64,000 bases of DNA, taken from NCBI RefSeq assembly GCF_026339995.1, contig NZ_JAPEPT010000006.1, positions 124,001-188,000 on the forward strand, read 5' to 3'. A model generated the notes under the pieces. It did no database searches. It saw only the letters and a program-made list of their open reading frames with translations, and was not told where the DNA came from. This DNA comes from Streptomyces sp. NBC_01481 (lineage in GTDB: Bacteria; Actinomycetota; Actinomycetes; Streptomycetales; Streptomycetaceae). Of the stretch, positions 1 through 13,600 are shown in pieces; the first letter of the stretch is position 1, and each line of letters starts with the position of its first letter. A program made the position numbers and the translations under genes.

Positions 1-1624
1 GCGAGGGCCACGATCTGCTCGCCGCCCACTCCGCGCCCGATCAGGGCGTGCGCAAACCGGTTGGCACGCGCGTCGAGTTCCGCGTAGGTGAGGGTGGTGC
101 CGCCGCAGACGAGGGCCACAGCGTCCGGCGTCGCCCGCACCTGCGCGGCAAAGGAGACGGGGAGCGGGACGGCGTCCACGGGGACGTCGGTGTCGTTGTA
201 GGTGGCCAGCAGGCGGTTCTGCTCATCGGCGGACAGCACGTCGGCCTGGCCGACCGGCCGTCCGGGGTCGGCGACGACGGCCTGCAGTAGCCGTGTCCAG
301 CGGGCGACGAGGGTTTCGACCGTGGCACGGTCGTAGAGGTCGGTGGCGTACTCGACGGTACCGATGACCCCCTGTGGCGTGCCGTCCTCGCCGTACCGCT
401 CGGACAGGCTGAAGCCCAGGTCGAACTTGGCGGTGCCGGTGGGGGCCGGGGCGGGCGACACACGCAGCCCGGGGAGCTCGAAGTCACCGGCGGGTGCGTT
501 CTGCAGGGCGAACATCACCTGGAACAGCGGGTGGTGGGACAGCGACCGCGCCGGGTTGAGCTCCTCCACCAGGTGCTCGAACGGCAGGTCCTGGTGGGCG
601 TAGGCGGTCAGGGCGTTCTCCCGCACCCTCCGCACTAGCTCGTCGAAGGTGGGGTCACCGGAGGTGTCGGTGCGCAGGACCAGCGTATTGACGAAGAAGC
701 CCACGAGGTCGTCGAGCGCGTCGTCGGTGCGCCCGGCGATGGGGCTGCCTACGGCGATGTCGGTGCCCGCGCCGAGCCGCGTGAACAGGGCGGCCAGCCC
801 GGCCTGGAGCACCATGAAAAGGCTGGCACCGCACCGGCGGGCCAGTGCCGCCAGTCCGGCGTGCAGCTCGGGGCTCAGTTCCGCGATGAGGCGCTCGCCC
901 CGGTACGAGGCCACGGCCGGACGTGGCCTGTCCGTCGGCAGCTGGACCTGCTCGGGCAGGTCCGCCAGCCGCTCTGCCCAGTACGCGAGTTGACGGGTGA
1001 AGAGGCTGTCCGGGTCGTCGGCGTCACCGAGGAGGTCACGCTGCCAGAGGGTGTAGTCGGCGTACTGCACCACGAGCGGCGACAACTCCGGCTTACCTCC
1101 CCCTGCGCGCGCCGCGTAGGCAGTGGTCAGGTCACGGGAGAGCGGACCCATGGACCAGCCGTCACCCGCGATGTGATGCACCACCACCAGCAGGACGTGC
1201 TCGGTGGGAGTGAGGGCGAAGAGCTCCGCCCGCAGCGGGGCCTCGGCCGACAGGTCGAACGCGTACCGCGCCGCCTCCGCCAGCCGTTGCGGCAGTTCCG
1301 CCTCCTCCGTGTCGGTCACCCGCAGCCGGGGGCACGCCTCCTCGGGGTCGAGAACGCTCTGGCAGGGCACACCGTCGACGTCGGTGAAGACCGTCCGCAG
1401 GCTCTCGTGCCGCGCCACCACGTCGACGAGCGCCGACCGGAGGGCCGTACCGTCCAGCTCCCCCGACAACCGCAGCGCCAGCGGGATGTTGTACGTCGCG
1501 CTCGGGCCCTCCAGCTGGTGCAGGAACCACAGCCGCCGCTGCGCGAACGACAACGGAACGACGTCGGGACGCGGGTACGCCCGGAGCGCGCGGCGTGGGC
1601 GTCCGAGGCCGTCGAGCCTCGCGG
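1..1624 (-). other. NRPS module 6: C6 and start of A6 (cut by window)
   Basis: A full condensation domain (HHIAGDG at residue 5384) is followed by the first part of an adenylation domain. Base 1 falls just after a typical A2 motif (ELDARANRFAHAL). The pocket residues are not in the window, so the substrate is unknown. Confidence 0.85.
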
Positions 1625-4600
1625 CGAGTCCGGCGACGGTCGGTGCCTCGAAGAGGGTCCGTAGTCCCACTTCCACGCCGAAGGACGTACGGATGCGGGC
1701 GATGAGGCGGGTGGCGAGGAGGGAGTGTCCGCCCAGGTCGAAGAAGCTGTCGTCGATGCCGATGCCGGGCACCCCCAGCACCTCGGCGAACAGCTCCGCC
1801 AGCACCTGCTCGCGCGGGGTACGAGGCACCCTGCTCCGCTCCCCGGTGCCGAACTCCGGGTCCGGCAGCGCCGCCCGGTCCAGCTTCCCGCTCGGCGTCA
1901 GCGGCAGCCCTTCCAGCACCACGAACGCCGCCGGAACCATGTACTGCGGCAACCGCTCACGGACATGTGCCCGCACCCCCTCCGAATCCACAGCAGCGCC
2001 CACGCAGGCCGGCACGAGGTAACCGACAAGACGCTCCTCGCGGACCACAACCGCACACCGCCCGACATCCCGATGGGCGCACAGCACCGCCTCGACCTCA
2101 CCAGGCTCGATACGGAAACCACGCACCTTCACCTGCTCGTCGACACGCCCCACGAACTCCAGACAACCGTCCCCACGCCACCGCACCAGATCACCCGTGC
2201 GGTACATCCGCGAACCCACCGGCCCGAACGGATCCGCCACGAACCGCTCCGCCGTCAACCCAGGACGATTCAGATACCCACGCGCCAAACCCCCACCGGC
2301 AACGTACAACTCACCCGCAACACCCGCCGGAACCAGCCGCAGACCACCGTCCAGCACATACACCCGCGTATTCACCACCGGACGCCCGATCGGCGGCACC
2401 CCCGACCCCGGCGACAACGCATCACTCATCGTCGCGCACACCGTCGCCTCGGTCGGACCATACGCATTGATCATCCGACGGCCCCCCGCCCAACGATCCA
2501 CCAACTCCGCCGAACACGCCTCACCGCCGACCACGAGGGTGGTCGCCGACGGCACTTCGCTTGCTGCCAACGCCGCCAGGGCGGACGGCGGGAGCACCGC
2601 GTGGGTCACGCCGTTGCGGCAGTCGGCCAGGCCGGACAGCGGCTCGTCGGCCGGGGCCAGGACGAGGGCGGCTCCCGAGAGCAGCGCGTTCGACAGATCC
2701 CAGAAGGAGGCGTCGAAGCTCGGCGACGTGAACTGCAGAATGCGGCTGCCGGTGCCGATCCCGAAGCGCTCGACGGTCGCGGCGTGGAGCCCGGCGATAC
2801 CGGCGTGGCTGACCACCACGCCCTTCGGCCGTCCCGTCGAACCCGACGTGTAGATCACATACGCCGGATGACGCGGATCCAGCCCCACCCCCGGATCCGA
2901 CTCCGGATACCCGGCCGTCTCCGACACGAAAGCCGCATCCTCCACGACCAGCACCGGCCGGGCATCATCCAGCATGAACGCGATCCGCGACGCCGGATAC
3001 CCCGGGTCCACCGGCAAGTACGCCGCGCCCGCCTTCATCACGCCCAGCATCGCCACGACCAGCTCCACCGACCGCGGCAGAACCAGCGCCACCACACGCT
3101 CCGGCCCCACCCCACGCTCCACCAGCACATGCGCAAACCGATTCGCCCGAGCGTCAAGCTCGGCATACGTCAACGACGTGTCCCCCGCCACGAGGGCCAC
3201 CGCACCCGGCGCCGCCCGCACCCGCCCCGCGAAGAGCGCGGGGAAGTTCGCCTCGGAGACGGGAAGGGAGGTGTCGTCGTGGTCGGCGAGCAGGCGGCGG
3301 TGTTCCTCGGCGGAAAGGATGTCGATGTGCCCGATCCGCTGTCGCGGGTCGGCGGCCATCGCGTCCAGGAGCCGTGTCCACCGTGCGACGAGCGACTTGA
3401 CCGTGGCCGGGTCGTACAGGTCCGTGCTGTACTCGACGACGCCATGGAGTCCGCCCGGGGTGCCGTCGTCGCCGCGCCGCTCGGCGAGGCTGAACGTCAG
3501 ATCCACCCGCGAGGTGCCGGTGGGCACCGTCAGTCCCGAGACACGCAGGCCGGGCAGCTCGAAGTCGCCGGTGGGCGCGTTCTGCAAGGCGAGCATCACC
3601 TGGAACAGCGGGTGGTGGGACAACGACCGCGCCGGGTTGAGATCCTCCACCAGGTGCTCGAACGGCACGTCCTGGTGGACGTACGCGGCCAGCGCGCCGT
3701 CCCGCACACGCCCGAGCAGCTCGGCGAACGTCGGATCGCCGGAGGTGTCCGTCCGCAGGACGAGGGTGTTGACGAAGAAACCCACGAGGTCGTCGAGCGC
3801 CTGATCGGTGCGCCCGGCGACCGGGGCGCCGACGGCAATGTCGGTGCCCGCGCCGAGCCGGGTGAACAGCGCGGCCAGCCCCGCCTGCATGACCATGAAC
3901 AGACTGCTGCCGGTGCTCCGGGCCAGGCCCGTCAGACGGGCGTGCAGCTCGGCTCCCATGTCCACGGTGAGCAGGGCACCCCGGTGGGACATGGCCGGGG
4001 GCCTGGGCCGGTCGGCCGGCAGCTGGATCCGCTCGGGCAGGCCGGCCAGCCGCTCGGTCCAGTGGGCGAGCTGCCGCGCGAAGAGACTGCCCGGGTCAGA
4101 GGCGTCGCCGAGGAGCTCGCGTTGCCACAGCGCGTAGTCGGCGTACTGCACGGGCAGCGCGGTCCAGGACGGCTCGTCGCCGCGACGGCGGGCGGCGTAG
4201 GCCGTCGTCAGGTCGCGGGCGAGGGGTTCGAGGGACCAGCCGTCGCCGGCGATGTGGTGGACGACCACCAGCAGCACGTGTTCCTCGGGTGAGACAGCGA
4301 GGAGCTCGGCCCGCAACGGCGCTTCGGCGGCCAGGTCGAAGCGGTGTGCGGCCGTCGCAGCCAGCCGGTCGGCGAGGTTCTCTTCGGCGACCCGTGTCAC
4401 GGCCAGCCCCGGGCAGGCCTCCACCGCGGTGACGATCCGCTGGTACGGCTCGCCGTCGTCGGTGTCGCCGATGAGCGTGCGCAGGCTCTCGTGCCGGTGC
4501 ACGACATCGCGCAGCGCGGACCGAAGCGCCTCCTGGTCCAGTGAGCCCGACAATCGGAGGGCCAGGGGCATGTTGTAGGTGGCGCTGGGGCCCTCCAGCC

Positions 4601-7600
4601 GGTGCAGGAACCACAGGCGGCGCTGGGCGTACGACAGCGGCACGCGCTCGGGGCGCGGGAGGCGGGCCAGGGCCGGGCGGGCCTGTTCCGCCTCACCGAG
4701 CCGGGCGGCGAGTCCGCCGACGGTGGGCGTCTCGAAGAGGCTGCGCAGGTCGAGCTCCACGCCGAGCGTGGCGCGGGCCCGGGAGACGAGACGCGTGGCG
4801 AGGAGTGAGTGTCCGCCGAGGTCGAAGAAGCTGTCGTCGATGCCGACCCGCTCCACCCCGAGGACTTCGGCGAACAGTTCGCACAGCACGTGCTCGTGCG
4901 GGGTGCGCGGTGCCCGGCCGGAGGCGGCGGGTGCGAGGTCGGGGGCGGGCAGGGCGCCGCGGTCGAGTTTGCCGTTGGAGGTCAGCGGCAGTGCGTCGAG
5001 GGTCACGAAGGCTGCGGGCACCATGTACTCGGGGATGCGGTCACCGAGGTGGGCGCGCAGCCGGCGGTACCACTCCCCGTCGGGTGCGCCGTCGGCACGG
5101 TCCACGGGACCGTCACCGGTGGGCACGACGTAGGCGACGATCTGCCTCTCGCCGGGGCGGAACTCGTGGGCGAGCACGGCACACTGCGCCACTTCGGGGC
5201 CTTCGCTGAGCGCGGCCTCGATCTCGCCCAGTTCGACGCGGAAGCCACGGACCTTGACTTGGTGGTCGACGCGGCCCAGGAACTCCAGGGGGCCGTCGGC
5301 GGTCCACCGCACGAGGTCGCCCGTGCGGTACATCCGGGTCCCGGCCGGGCCGTACGGGTCGGCCACGAACCGTACGCCGGTGAGGCCCGGCCGATGCAGA
5401 TAGCCGCGTGCCAGGGCGACGCCGGCGATGTACAGCTCGCCCGGCACACCGGCGGGCACGGGGCGCAGCGCGGCGTCCAGGACGTAGACCCGGGTGTTCG
5501 CGACGGGGCGGCCGATCGGTGGGGTCCTGGGGCAGCCGGCGAGGTCGGCGGGGAGGGTGCAGGCGGTGACGACATGGGTCTCGGCAGGCCCGTAGTGGTT
5601 GTGCAGCACCCTTCCAGGGCTGCTCGTGTGGAACGCGCGGACCTGCCCGCCGAGCCGCAGTGCCTCGCCTGCCTGGGCAACGGACCGCAGCGACGGAAGG
5701 GTACGTCCGCTCTCGAGCGCCGCCTCGGCGACCGCCTCGACGACCAGGTTCGGTGCGAACAGTTCCGTCACCTCGTGCCGGTCCAGCCAGGAGACCAGGA
5801 GTTCGGCGCTGCGCCGCTCGTCCTCCGTCGGTACGACGAGGGTCTTGCCGAAGGCCAGCGCGGACAGAATCTCCTGCACAGAGACGTCGAAGCTGATCGC
5901 GGTGAACTGGGCGGTGCGAGCGGGCGCGGCGGCCGGTGCGGTCGCGTCGCCGCCGAGGGCATGGTGGTGCCACAGCAGCAGGTTGTGCACGGCCCGCGCC
6001 GGCATGGTGACGGCCTTGGGCCGGCCGGTGGAGCCGGAGGTGTAGATCACGTAGAGCGGGTGCTGCGGGAGCAGCGGCGTGGTGCGGTCGGCGTCGACGG
6101 GATCGGTCGTGGGGAACGTGTCCGGGACTCCGGCGGGCCGTGCCGGGTCCAGTTCGAGCCGGGGGGTGGCGAGATCCGCGGGGACCAGGGTGTCGGTGTC
6201 CGGGGTGGTCAGCAGCAGCGCCGCCCGTGCGTCGTGGAGCATGAAGGCGATCCGGGCCTTCGGGTACTCGGTGTCCACCGGCAGGTATGCGGCGCCGGTC
6301 TTGAGTACGGCGAGCATCGCGGTGACGAACCGGGCGGAGCGGGGCAGGGCGAGTGCCACGACGCTCTCGGGCCCGACGCCCCGCCGGATGAGAGCGTGGG
6401 CGAGCCTGTTGGCGTGTGCGTTGAGCTCGCCATAGGTGAGGGTGGCGTCCTCCGCGACGACGGCGACCGCGTCAGGTGTGGCCCGGACCCGGGCCTCGAA
6501 GAGTTCCGGCACGCTGATGTCCGGGAGCTCGACAGTCGTGTCGTTGCGGGCCTGAAGGAGCTCGTGCCGTTCCGCTGCCGTCAGGATCTCGATGGCGCCG
6601 ATGGGGCGCTCCGGGTCCGTGGCGGCCGCCTCCAGCAGCCGTGCCCAGCGCGCAACGAGTGACTCGACGGTGGCCGCGTCGAACAGGTCGGTGGCGTACT
6701 CCACAGCTCCGGTGAGACCGCCCGGGACGCCGTCCGGCCCGTGCCGTTCGGACACGGCGAAGAACAGGTCGAACTTGGCGGTGCCGGTGGCGACCGGGAC
6801 CGTGGACAGCCTCAGATCAGGCAGGTCGAACTCGGCCAGCGGCGCGTTCTGCAGGGCCAGCATGACCTGGAACAGCGGGTGGTGGGACAGGGACCGCGCA
6901 GGGTTGAGCTCCTCGACGAGGTGTTCGAAGGGCAGGTCCTGGTGGGCGTAGGCGGCGAGGGCGTTGTCCCGTACGCGTCCGAGCAGTTCGGCGAAGGTGG
7001 GGTCGCCGGAGGTGTCCGTCCGCAGGACGAGGGTGTTGACGAAGAACCCGACGAGGTCGTCGAGGGCCTCGTCGGTGCGCCCGGCGATGGGCGTGCCGAG
7101 CGGGATGTCGGTGCCTGCACCATGGCGGCTGAGCAGGGCGGCCAGCCCTGCCTGGAGCACCATGAACAGACTGGTGCCGTGCCGGCGGGCCAGACCGGTC
7201 AGCGCCGCGTGCAGCTCGGGGCTCAGGTCCACGCCGACGTGGCCGCCCCGGTACGAGGCGAAGGCGGGCCTGGGCCTGTCGGTGGGCAGCTGGATCCGCT
7301 CGGGCAGCCCGGCGAGGTTGTCCGACCAGTGGGCGAGCTGCCGTGCGAACGCGCTGTCCGGGTCCGACTCGTCGCCGAGGAGCTCGCGCTGCCACAGCGT
7401 GTAGTCGGTGTACTGGACCGGCAGGGGGCGCCATGACGGCTTCTCACCGCGGCGGCGCGCGGTGTAGGCCGTGGCGACGTCGCGTGCCAGCGGGCCCGCG
7501 GACCACCCGTCGCCGGCGATGTGGTGCAGGAGGAGCAGCAGTACGTGCTCCTCCGGGCCGACTGCGAACAGTTCGGTGCGCAGCGGCTGCTCGGAGACGA

Positions 7601-10600
7601 GGTCGAAGCAGTACGCGGCGGCCTCGGCGAGCATGCCGGGCAGGGAGTCCTCGTCGGCCGGGGTGACCGTCAGTCCTACGGGCAGGGCGTCGCCGTGCGC
7701 GATGTGCTGGTAGGGCGTCCCTTCGTGCTCTCGGAACACCGTGCGCAGGGTCTCGTGCCGTTCCGTGACATCGCGGAGGGCCGCCTCGAGCGCCTCGCGG
7801 TCGAGGTCCCCAAAGAGGCGGAGCGCCACGGGAATGCTGTAGGTGGCGCTGGGGCCTTCGAGCTGGTGCAGGAACCACAGGCGGCGCTGTGCGTGGGACA
7901 GCGGCACCCGGTCGGGGCGCTGCCGTGGGGTGAGGGCGAGCCTGGCCTGCTCGGCTCCGGCGAGCCGGTGCGCGAGGGCGGCGACGGTCGGAGTCTCGAA
8001 GAGCGCGCGCAGTTCGATCTCCACGCCCAGAGCCGCCCTGATACGGGCGACGAGGCGGGTGGCGAGGAGGGAGTGCCCGCCGAGGTCGAAGAAGCTGTCG
8101 TCGGCGGCGATTGCGGGCAGCCCGAGGACGTCGGCGAACAGTTCGGCGAGGAGCTGTTCCTGCGGTGTGCGCGGAGCCCGGCCGGGCTCCGCGGGGAGGT
8201 GCTGCGGGGCGGGCAGCGCGGCGCGGTCCACCTTGCCGTTCGGGGTGACCGGCAGGTCGTCGAGGGGCACGAGCACCGAGGGGACCATGTGCCCGGGGAG
8301 CCGCTGCTGGAGGTGGTGGCGCAGCTCCGCGGGGCGGGGCGTACGACCGGTGACGGGCACCACGTAGCCGACCAGCCGGTCGTCCCGGACGGTCACCACG
8401 CTGCGGTCGACATCGGGATGGGCGCAGAGCGTGGCCTCGATCTCGCCGGGCTCGATGCGGAACCCGCGGACCTTGACCTGGTCGTCGGCGCGGCCGACGA
8501 ACTCCAGGTATCCGTGGGCGGGTCGGCGGACCAGGTCGCCGGTGCGGTACATGCGGCGGCCGGCCGGGCCGAAGGGGTCCGCGGTGAACCGTTCGGAGGT
8601 GAGGCCCGGCCGCCCCAGGTATCCGTTGGCGAGTCCGGCGCCCGAGATGTAGAGCTCGCCCGTGACTCCCGGGGGCACCGGTCGCAGGTTCGCGTCGAGC
8701 ACGTGGACACAGGTGTTGGTGACCGGCCGTCCGATCACCGGCCGGGGTGACCAGTCGGTGCGTGCGGTCACGGCGTCGACCGTGCATTCCGTCGGTCCGT
8801 AGAAGTTGAAGCCGACGGTCCCCTCCGTGGACCTCAGGCGCCGCCAGAGCGGCTCGGGGACGGCTTCGCCGCCGACCACGATGCGGGCCGGACGCCACCT
8901 CGGGTCGTCGAGCAGCCCATGGGAGACGAGGACCTGGAGGTAGGACGGGGTCACGTCGACGACGTCGATGCGGTCCCGGATCAGGTGTTCCACCAGCGCG
9001 TCGGGGTCGGTCCACGTCTCGCCTTCCACGACGTGCAGTTCGTGGCCGGCGAACAGGCACAGCAGCTGGTCCCAGGAGGCGTCGAAGGATACTGACGCGG
9101 TGAGGGCGACGCGCAGCGGCCGGCCGGCAGACGTCCCCGTGCCGGGGGCGAACAGTGTCGTGCGGTGGTGTTCGAGGAGGTTGACCAGGCTGCCGTGGCC
9201 GACCACGACACCCTTGGACCGCCCGGTTGAGCCGGAGGTGTACACGACATAGGCCGGCTGCTGAGGCAGCGGAACATGAGTGGGCCGTGCAGCGGGCTGC
9301 TGCTCCGTGCCGCGGACGGTGTCCGGGTCGTCCACGACGAGAACCGGCCGCGCGTCGTCGAGCATGAACGCCTTGCGAGCGTCGGGGTAGTCGGGGTCCA
9401 CCGGAAGGTAGGCCGCACCGCTCTTCAGGACGCCGAGGATCGCGATCACGAGCTCCGCCGACCGGGGCAGCGACAGCGCCACCACGGTTCCGGGCCCCGC
9501 CCCGCGCTCGATCAGGAAGTGGGCGAAGCGGTCGGCGCGCACGTCCAGTTCGGCGTATTTCAGCCTGGCGTCCCCGGCGACGACGGCCACGGCATCCGGC
9601 GTCGCCTCCGCCTGAGCCTCGAACAGCTGCGTCACGCAGGAATCACTGCGGTCCGCAACGGGTCCGCATCCGGCGGCCGTGAGCTCACGCCGCTCCTGCG
9701 GGGAGAGCACATCGATCCGGCCGATCGGCCTGTCCGGGTCGGCGGCCACAGACTCCAGCAGCCGGAGCCACCACGCGACGACGGACTCCACGGTCGACGG
9801 ATCGAACACGTCGGCCGCGTACTCGACGCTTCCGCCGAGCCCGTCCGGGCCACCGTCGGAGGTGCGGTGTTCGACGACGTTGAAGGTCACGTCGCACTTG
9901 GCCGTACCGAGATCGACGGAAAGGGGGCACACCTGCAGTTCCGGCAGCACGAGGTCGTCGCCGACGGCGTTCTGCATCGCCAGCATGACCTGGAAGAGCG
10001 GGTGGTGTGCCAAGGAGCGGGTGGGCTTCAGCACCTCAACCAGGTGCTCGAACGGGACGTCCTGGTGGGCGTACGCGGCCAGTGCGTTCTCCCGTACCCG
10101 CCCGAGCAGGTCGAGGAAGCCGGGGTCGCCGGAGAGGTCCGTCCGCAGCACCAGCGTGTTCACGAAGAAACCGACCAGGTCGTCCGCGGCCTCGTCGGTA
10201 CGCCCCGCCACCGGCGTGCCCAGCGGGATGTCCGTGCCGGCTCCGAGCTTCCCGAGCAGTGCCGCGAGTCCCGCCTGCAGGACCATGAAGAGGCTGGTAC
10301 CGGTGCGGTTGGCCAGCTCGGCCAGAGCCGTGTGCAGCTCCGCGCCGACCCGCAGAGGCACCCGGCCCCCGCGGGAGGAGGCCACGGCGGGCCGCGGCCG
10401 GTCGAACGGGAGCTCCAGCGATTCCGGGACACCTGTCAGTGCCCGGCTCCAGTAGGCGCTCTGTCGCGCGAGGACGCTGTCCGGGTCGGAGACATCGCCC
10501 AGCAGCTGACGCTGCCACAGCGCGTAGTCGGCGTACTGCACCGGCAGCGACGGCCACTGGGGCTCCTCACCCCGGCGTCGAGCGGCGTACGCGGCCGCCA

Positions 10601-13600
10601 GGTCACGGGAGAGCGGACCCATCGACCAGCCGTCGGCGGCGATGTGGTGGACCAGGAGCAGCAGCACATGCTCGTCGGGGGCGAGCGCGAAGAGCCGCGC
10701 CCGCATCGGCGGTTCGCCCGCCAGATCGAAGGCATACCGCGAGGCTTCCCCCAGCAGCTCCGGCAGTTCCGTCTCCGCGGCCTCGGTGACGTCGAGCCGT
10801 GGCCGGGCCTGTGCCGGGTCGAGGACGTGCTGCTCGGGAATGCCGTCGACGACGGGGAAGACCGTGCGCAGGCTTTCGTGCCGGGTGACGACGTCGCCCA
10901 GGGCCGCCGCGAGCGCCGCCCGGTCCAGGGGGCCGGACAGCCTGAGCGCCCAGGGGATGTTGTACGTCGCGCCGGGGCCCTCCATCTGGTCCAGGAACCA
11001 GAGCCGCTGCTGCGCGAAGGACAGCGGCACCCGCCCGGGACGTGCCACGGCGGTGAGCTTCCGCTGCGCCCGGGCGGCGTCGCCGAGGCGGCCCGCCAGG
11101 GAGGCCACCGTTGGCGCCTCGAACAGGGTCCGCAGCTCCATCTCGACGCCCAGCCGACCCCGGACACGGGCGGCCAGCCGGGTGGCCAGCAGAGAGTGCC
11201 CGCCCAGGTCGAAGAAACTGTCGTCGACGCCCACTGCGGGCAGCCCGAGGACGTCGGCGAACAGGCCGGCGAGCACCCCCTCCTGCGGAGTCCGTGGCTC
11301 CCGGCCGCCGCCCGGGGTGAACTCCGGGACGGGAAGCGCGCGCCTGTCCAGCTTGCCGTTCGTCGTGAGCGGCAGCGTGCCGAGGACGACGAAGGCGGCC
11401 GGGACCATGTACTCCGGCAGCCTTTCGCGTAGCCGTTCGCGTAGCTCCTCCGCCGCGAGGGTCCACCCGGCCGCGGGCACCACGTACGCGACGAGCCGGG
11501 TGTCGTCGGCGCGGTCCCGGCGTGCGACGACCGCGGCCTGGGCGACGTCCGGGTGCTCCGCGAGCACGGCCTCGATCTCACCCGGTTCGATGCGGAAACC
11601 GCGGACCTTGACCTGGTCGTCGGCACGGCCGACGAACTCCAGGCCGCCGGCCGCGTTCCGACGCACCACGTCGCCCGTGCGGTACATCCGCTCTCCGGCC
11701 GGCCCGTGGGGGTCGGCCACGAACCGCGCAGCGGTCAGACCCGGTCGGTGCAGATACCCGCGGGCCAGGCCCGCCCCGGCGACGTACAGCTCTCCCGGCA
11801 CACAGGGCGGGACCGGCTGCAGGGCCGCGTCGAGAACGTAGGTGCGCAGGTCGGGGATCGGCTCGCCGATCACACTGGCCGTGGCTTCGGCGGCGGTGCG
11901 CCGATCCAGGGAGACGTGGGTGACGTGCACCGTCGTCTCGGTGATGCCGTACATGTTCACCAGGACCGGCACGTCGTCGGCGTGGCGCTCGTACCAGTCG
12001 GCGAGGCGTCCGAGGTCCAGTGCCTCGCCGCCGAAGACGACGGTGCGCAGGGCCAGGCAGGCCCCTGTCTCCGGCTGCTCCCGGTCCGCCTGCATCAGCT
12101 GGTGGAACGCGGACGGCGTCTGGTTGAGCACGGTGACGCCTTCCCGTACGAGCAGCTCCAGGAACCCGCGCGGGGAGCGGCTCACGTCGTGGGGCACGAC
12201 GACCAGGCGGCCGCCGTGGAGAAGCGCGCCCCAGAGTTCCCAGACGGAGAAGTCGAAGGCGTACGAATGGAACAGCGTCCACACGTCGTCGGCGCCGAAC
12301 CCGAACCACTCACGGGTGGCCGAGAAGAGCCGTACGACGTTCCGGTGCGGGACAACAACGCCCTTGGGCTGTCCCGTCGAGCCGGAGGTGTAGATGACGT
12401 AGGCGGTGTTCTGCGGCGCAACGGCGGTGACCGGGTCGGTGTCCGGGCAGGCGGCCAGGGCGGTGACCGTCGCGGGGTCGTCGAGCAGCAGCCGCCCCGT
12501 TCCTTCCCCGCCGGGCAGGGCATCGGCGGTCGAGGACGTGGTGACGAGCAGCGCCGGGCCGGCGTCGTCGAGCACGGCTGCGATGCGGGCGGGCGGATAC
12601 TCCGGGTCCACCGGCAGGTACGCCGCTCCGGACTTGAGGACGCCGAGGACGGCGACGACGAGGTCGGCGGAGCGCGGCAGGGCCAGCGCCACCAGCTTCT
12701 CGGGGCCCGCGCCGCGCGCGATCAGGGCGTGCGCGAGCCGGTTCGCCCGGCTGTTGAGTTCCGCGTACGTGAGGGTGGTGTCGCCGCTGACGACGGCCAC
12801 GGCGTCCGGCGTCGCCGCCGCCCGGGTCTCGAACAGTGCCGTGACGGTGGTGTCGGCAGCCTCGGCAGGCGCGGTGCGGGCGGGGGCCAGGAGCTGCCGC
12901 CGCTCCTGCGCGGACATGACGGCGACCTCACGGAGGGGCCGGTCCGGTTCGGCCGTGACGGCCTCCAGAACCCTCACCCAGCGTGCCACGAGCGACTCGA
13001 CCGTCCGGGCGTCGAACACGTCGGCCGCGTAGTCGACGATGCAGTCGAGGCCGCCCGGGCCGCCGTCGGCAGTGTGCCGTTCGGTCGCTGCGAAGAACAG
13101 GTCGAACTTGGCGGTCCCTGTGGAGACGGGCACGGAGGACAACCGGAGCCCGGGGAGTTCGAAGTCGCCGGCGGGTGCGTTCTGCAGGGCGAACATCACC
13201 TGGAACAGGGGGTGGTGGGCCAGTGACCGGACCGGGCTGAGTGCCTCGACGAGGTGCTCGAACGGCAGGTCCTGGTGGGCGTAGGCGGCGAGCGCGTTCT
13301 CCCGGACCCGCTCCAGCAGGTCGCGGAAGTTCGGATCTCCCGAAAGGTCCGTCCGCAGCACGAGTGTGTTGACGAAGAAACCGACGACGTCGTCCGCGGC
13401 CGCGTCGGTCCGCCCCGCCACCGGCGTACCCACCGTGATGTCGGTGCCGGCACCGTGCTTGCCGAGGAGCGTGGCGAGTCCCGCCTGGAGCACCATGAAG
13501 AGGCTGGAGCCGGTGTCCCGTGCCAGCGCGCCCAGGGCCTGCTGCAGCCGCGGCTCGATCCGCACCGTCACCCTGCCACCGCGGTGGGACGCGACCGCGG

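Noticed and set aside
1725..4292. 855-codon plus-strand open frame within the NRPS region, and a similar 836-codon frame at 14406-16916
   Set aside because: They are antisense to NRPS modules. Their Arg/His/Pro-rich composition is that of a GC-rich shadow frame, and the two share sequence only because the NRPS repeat lies beneath them.
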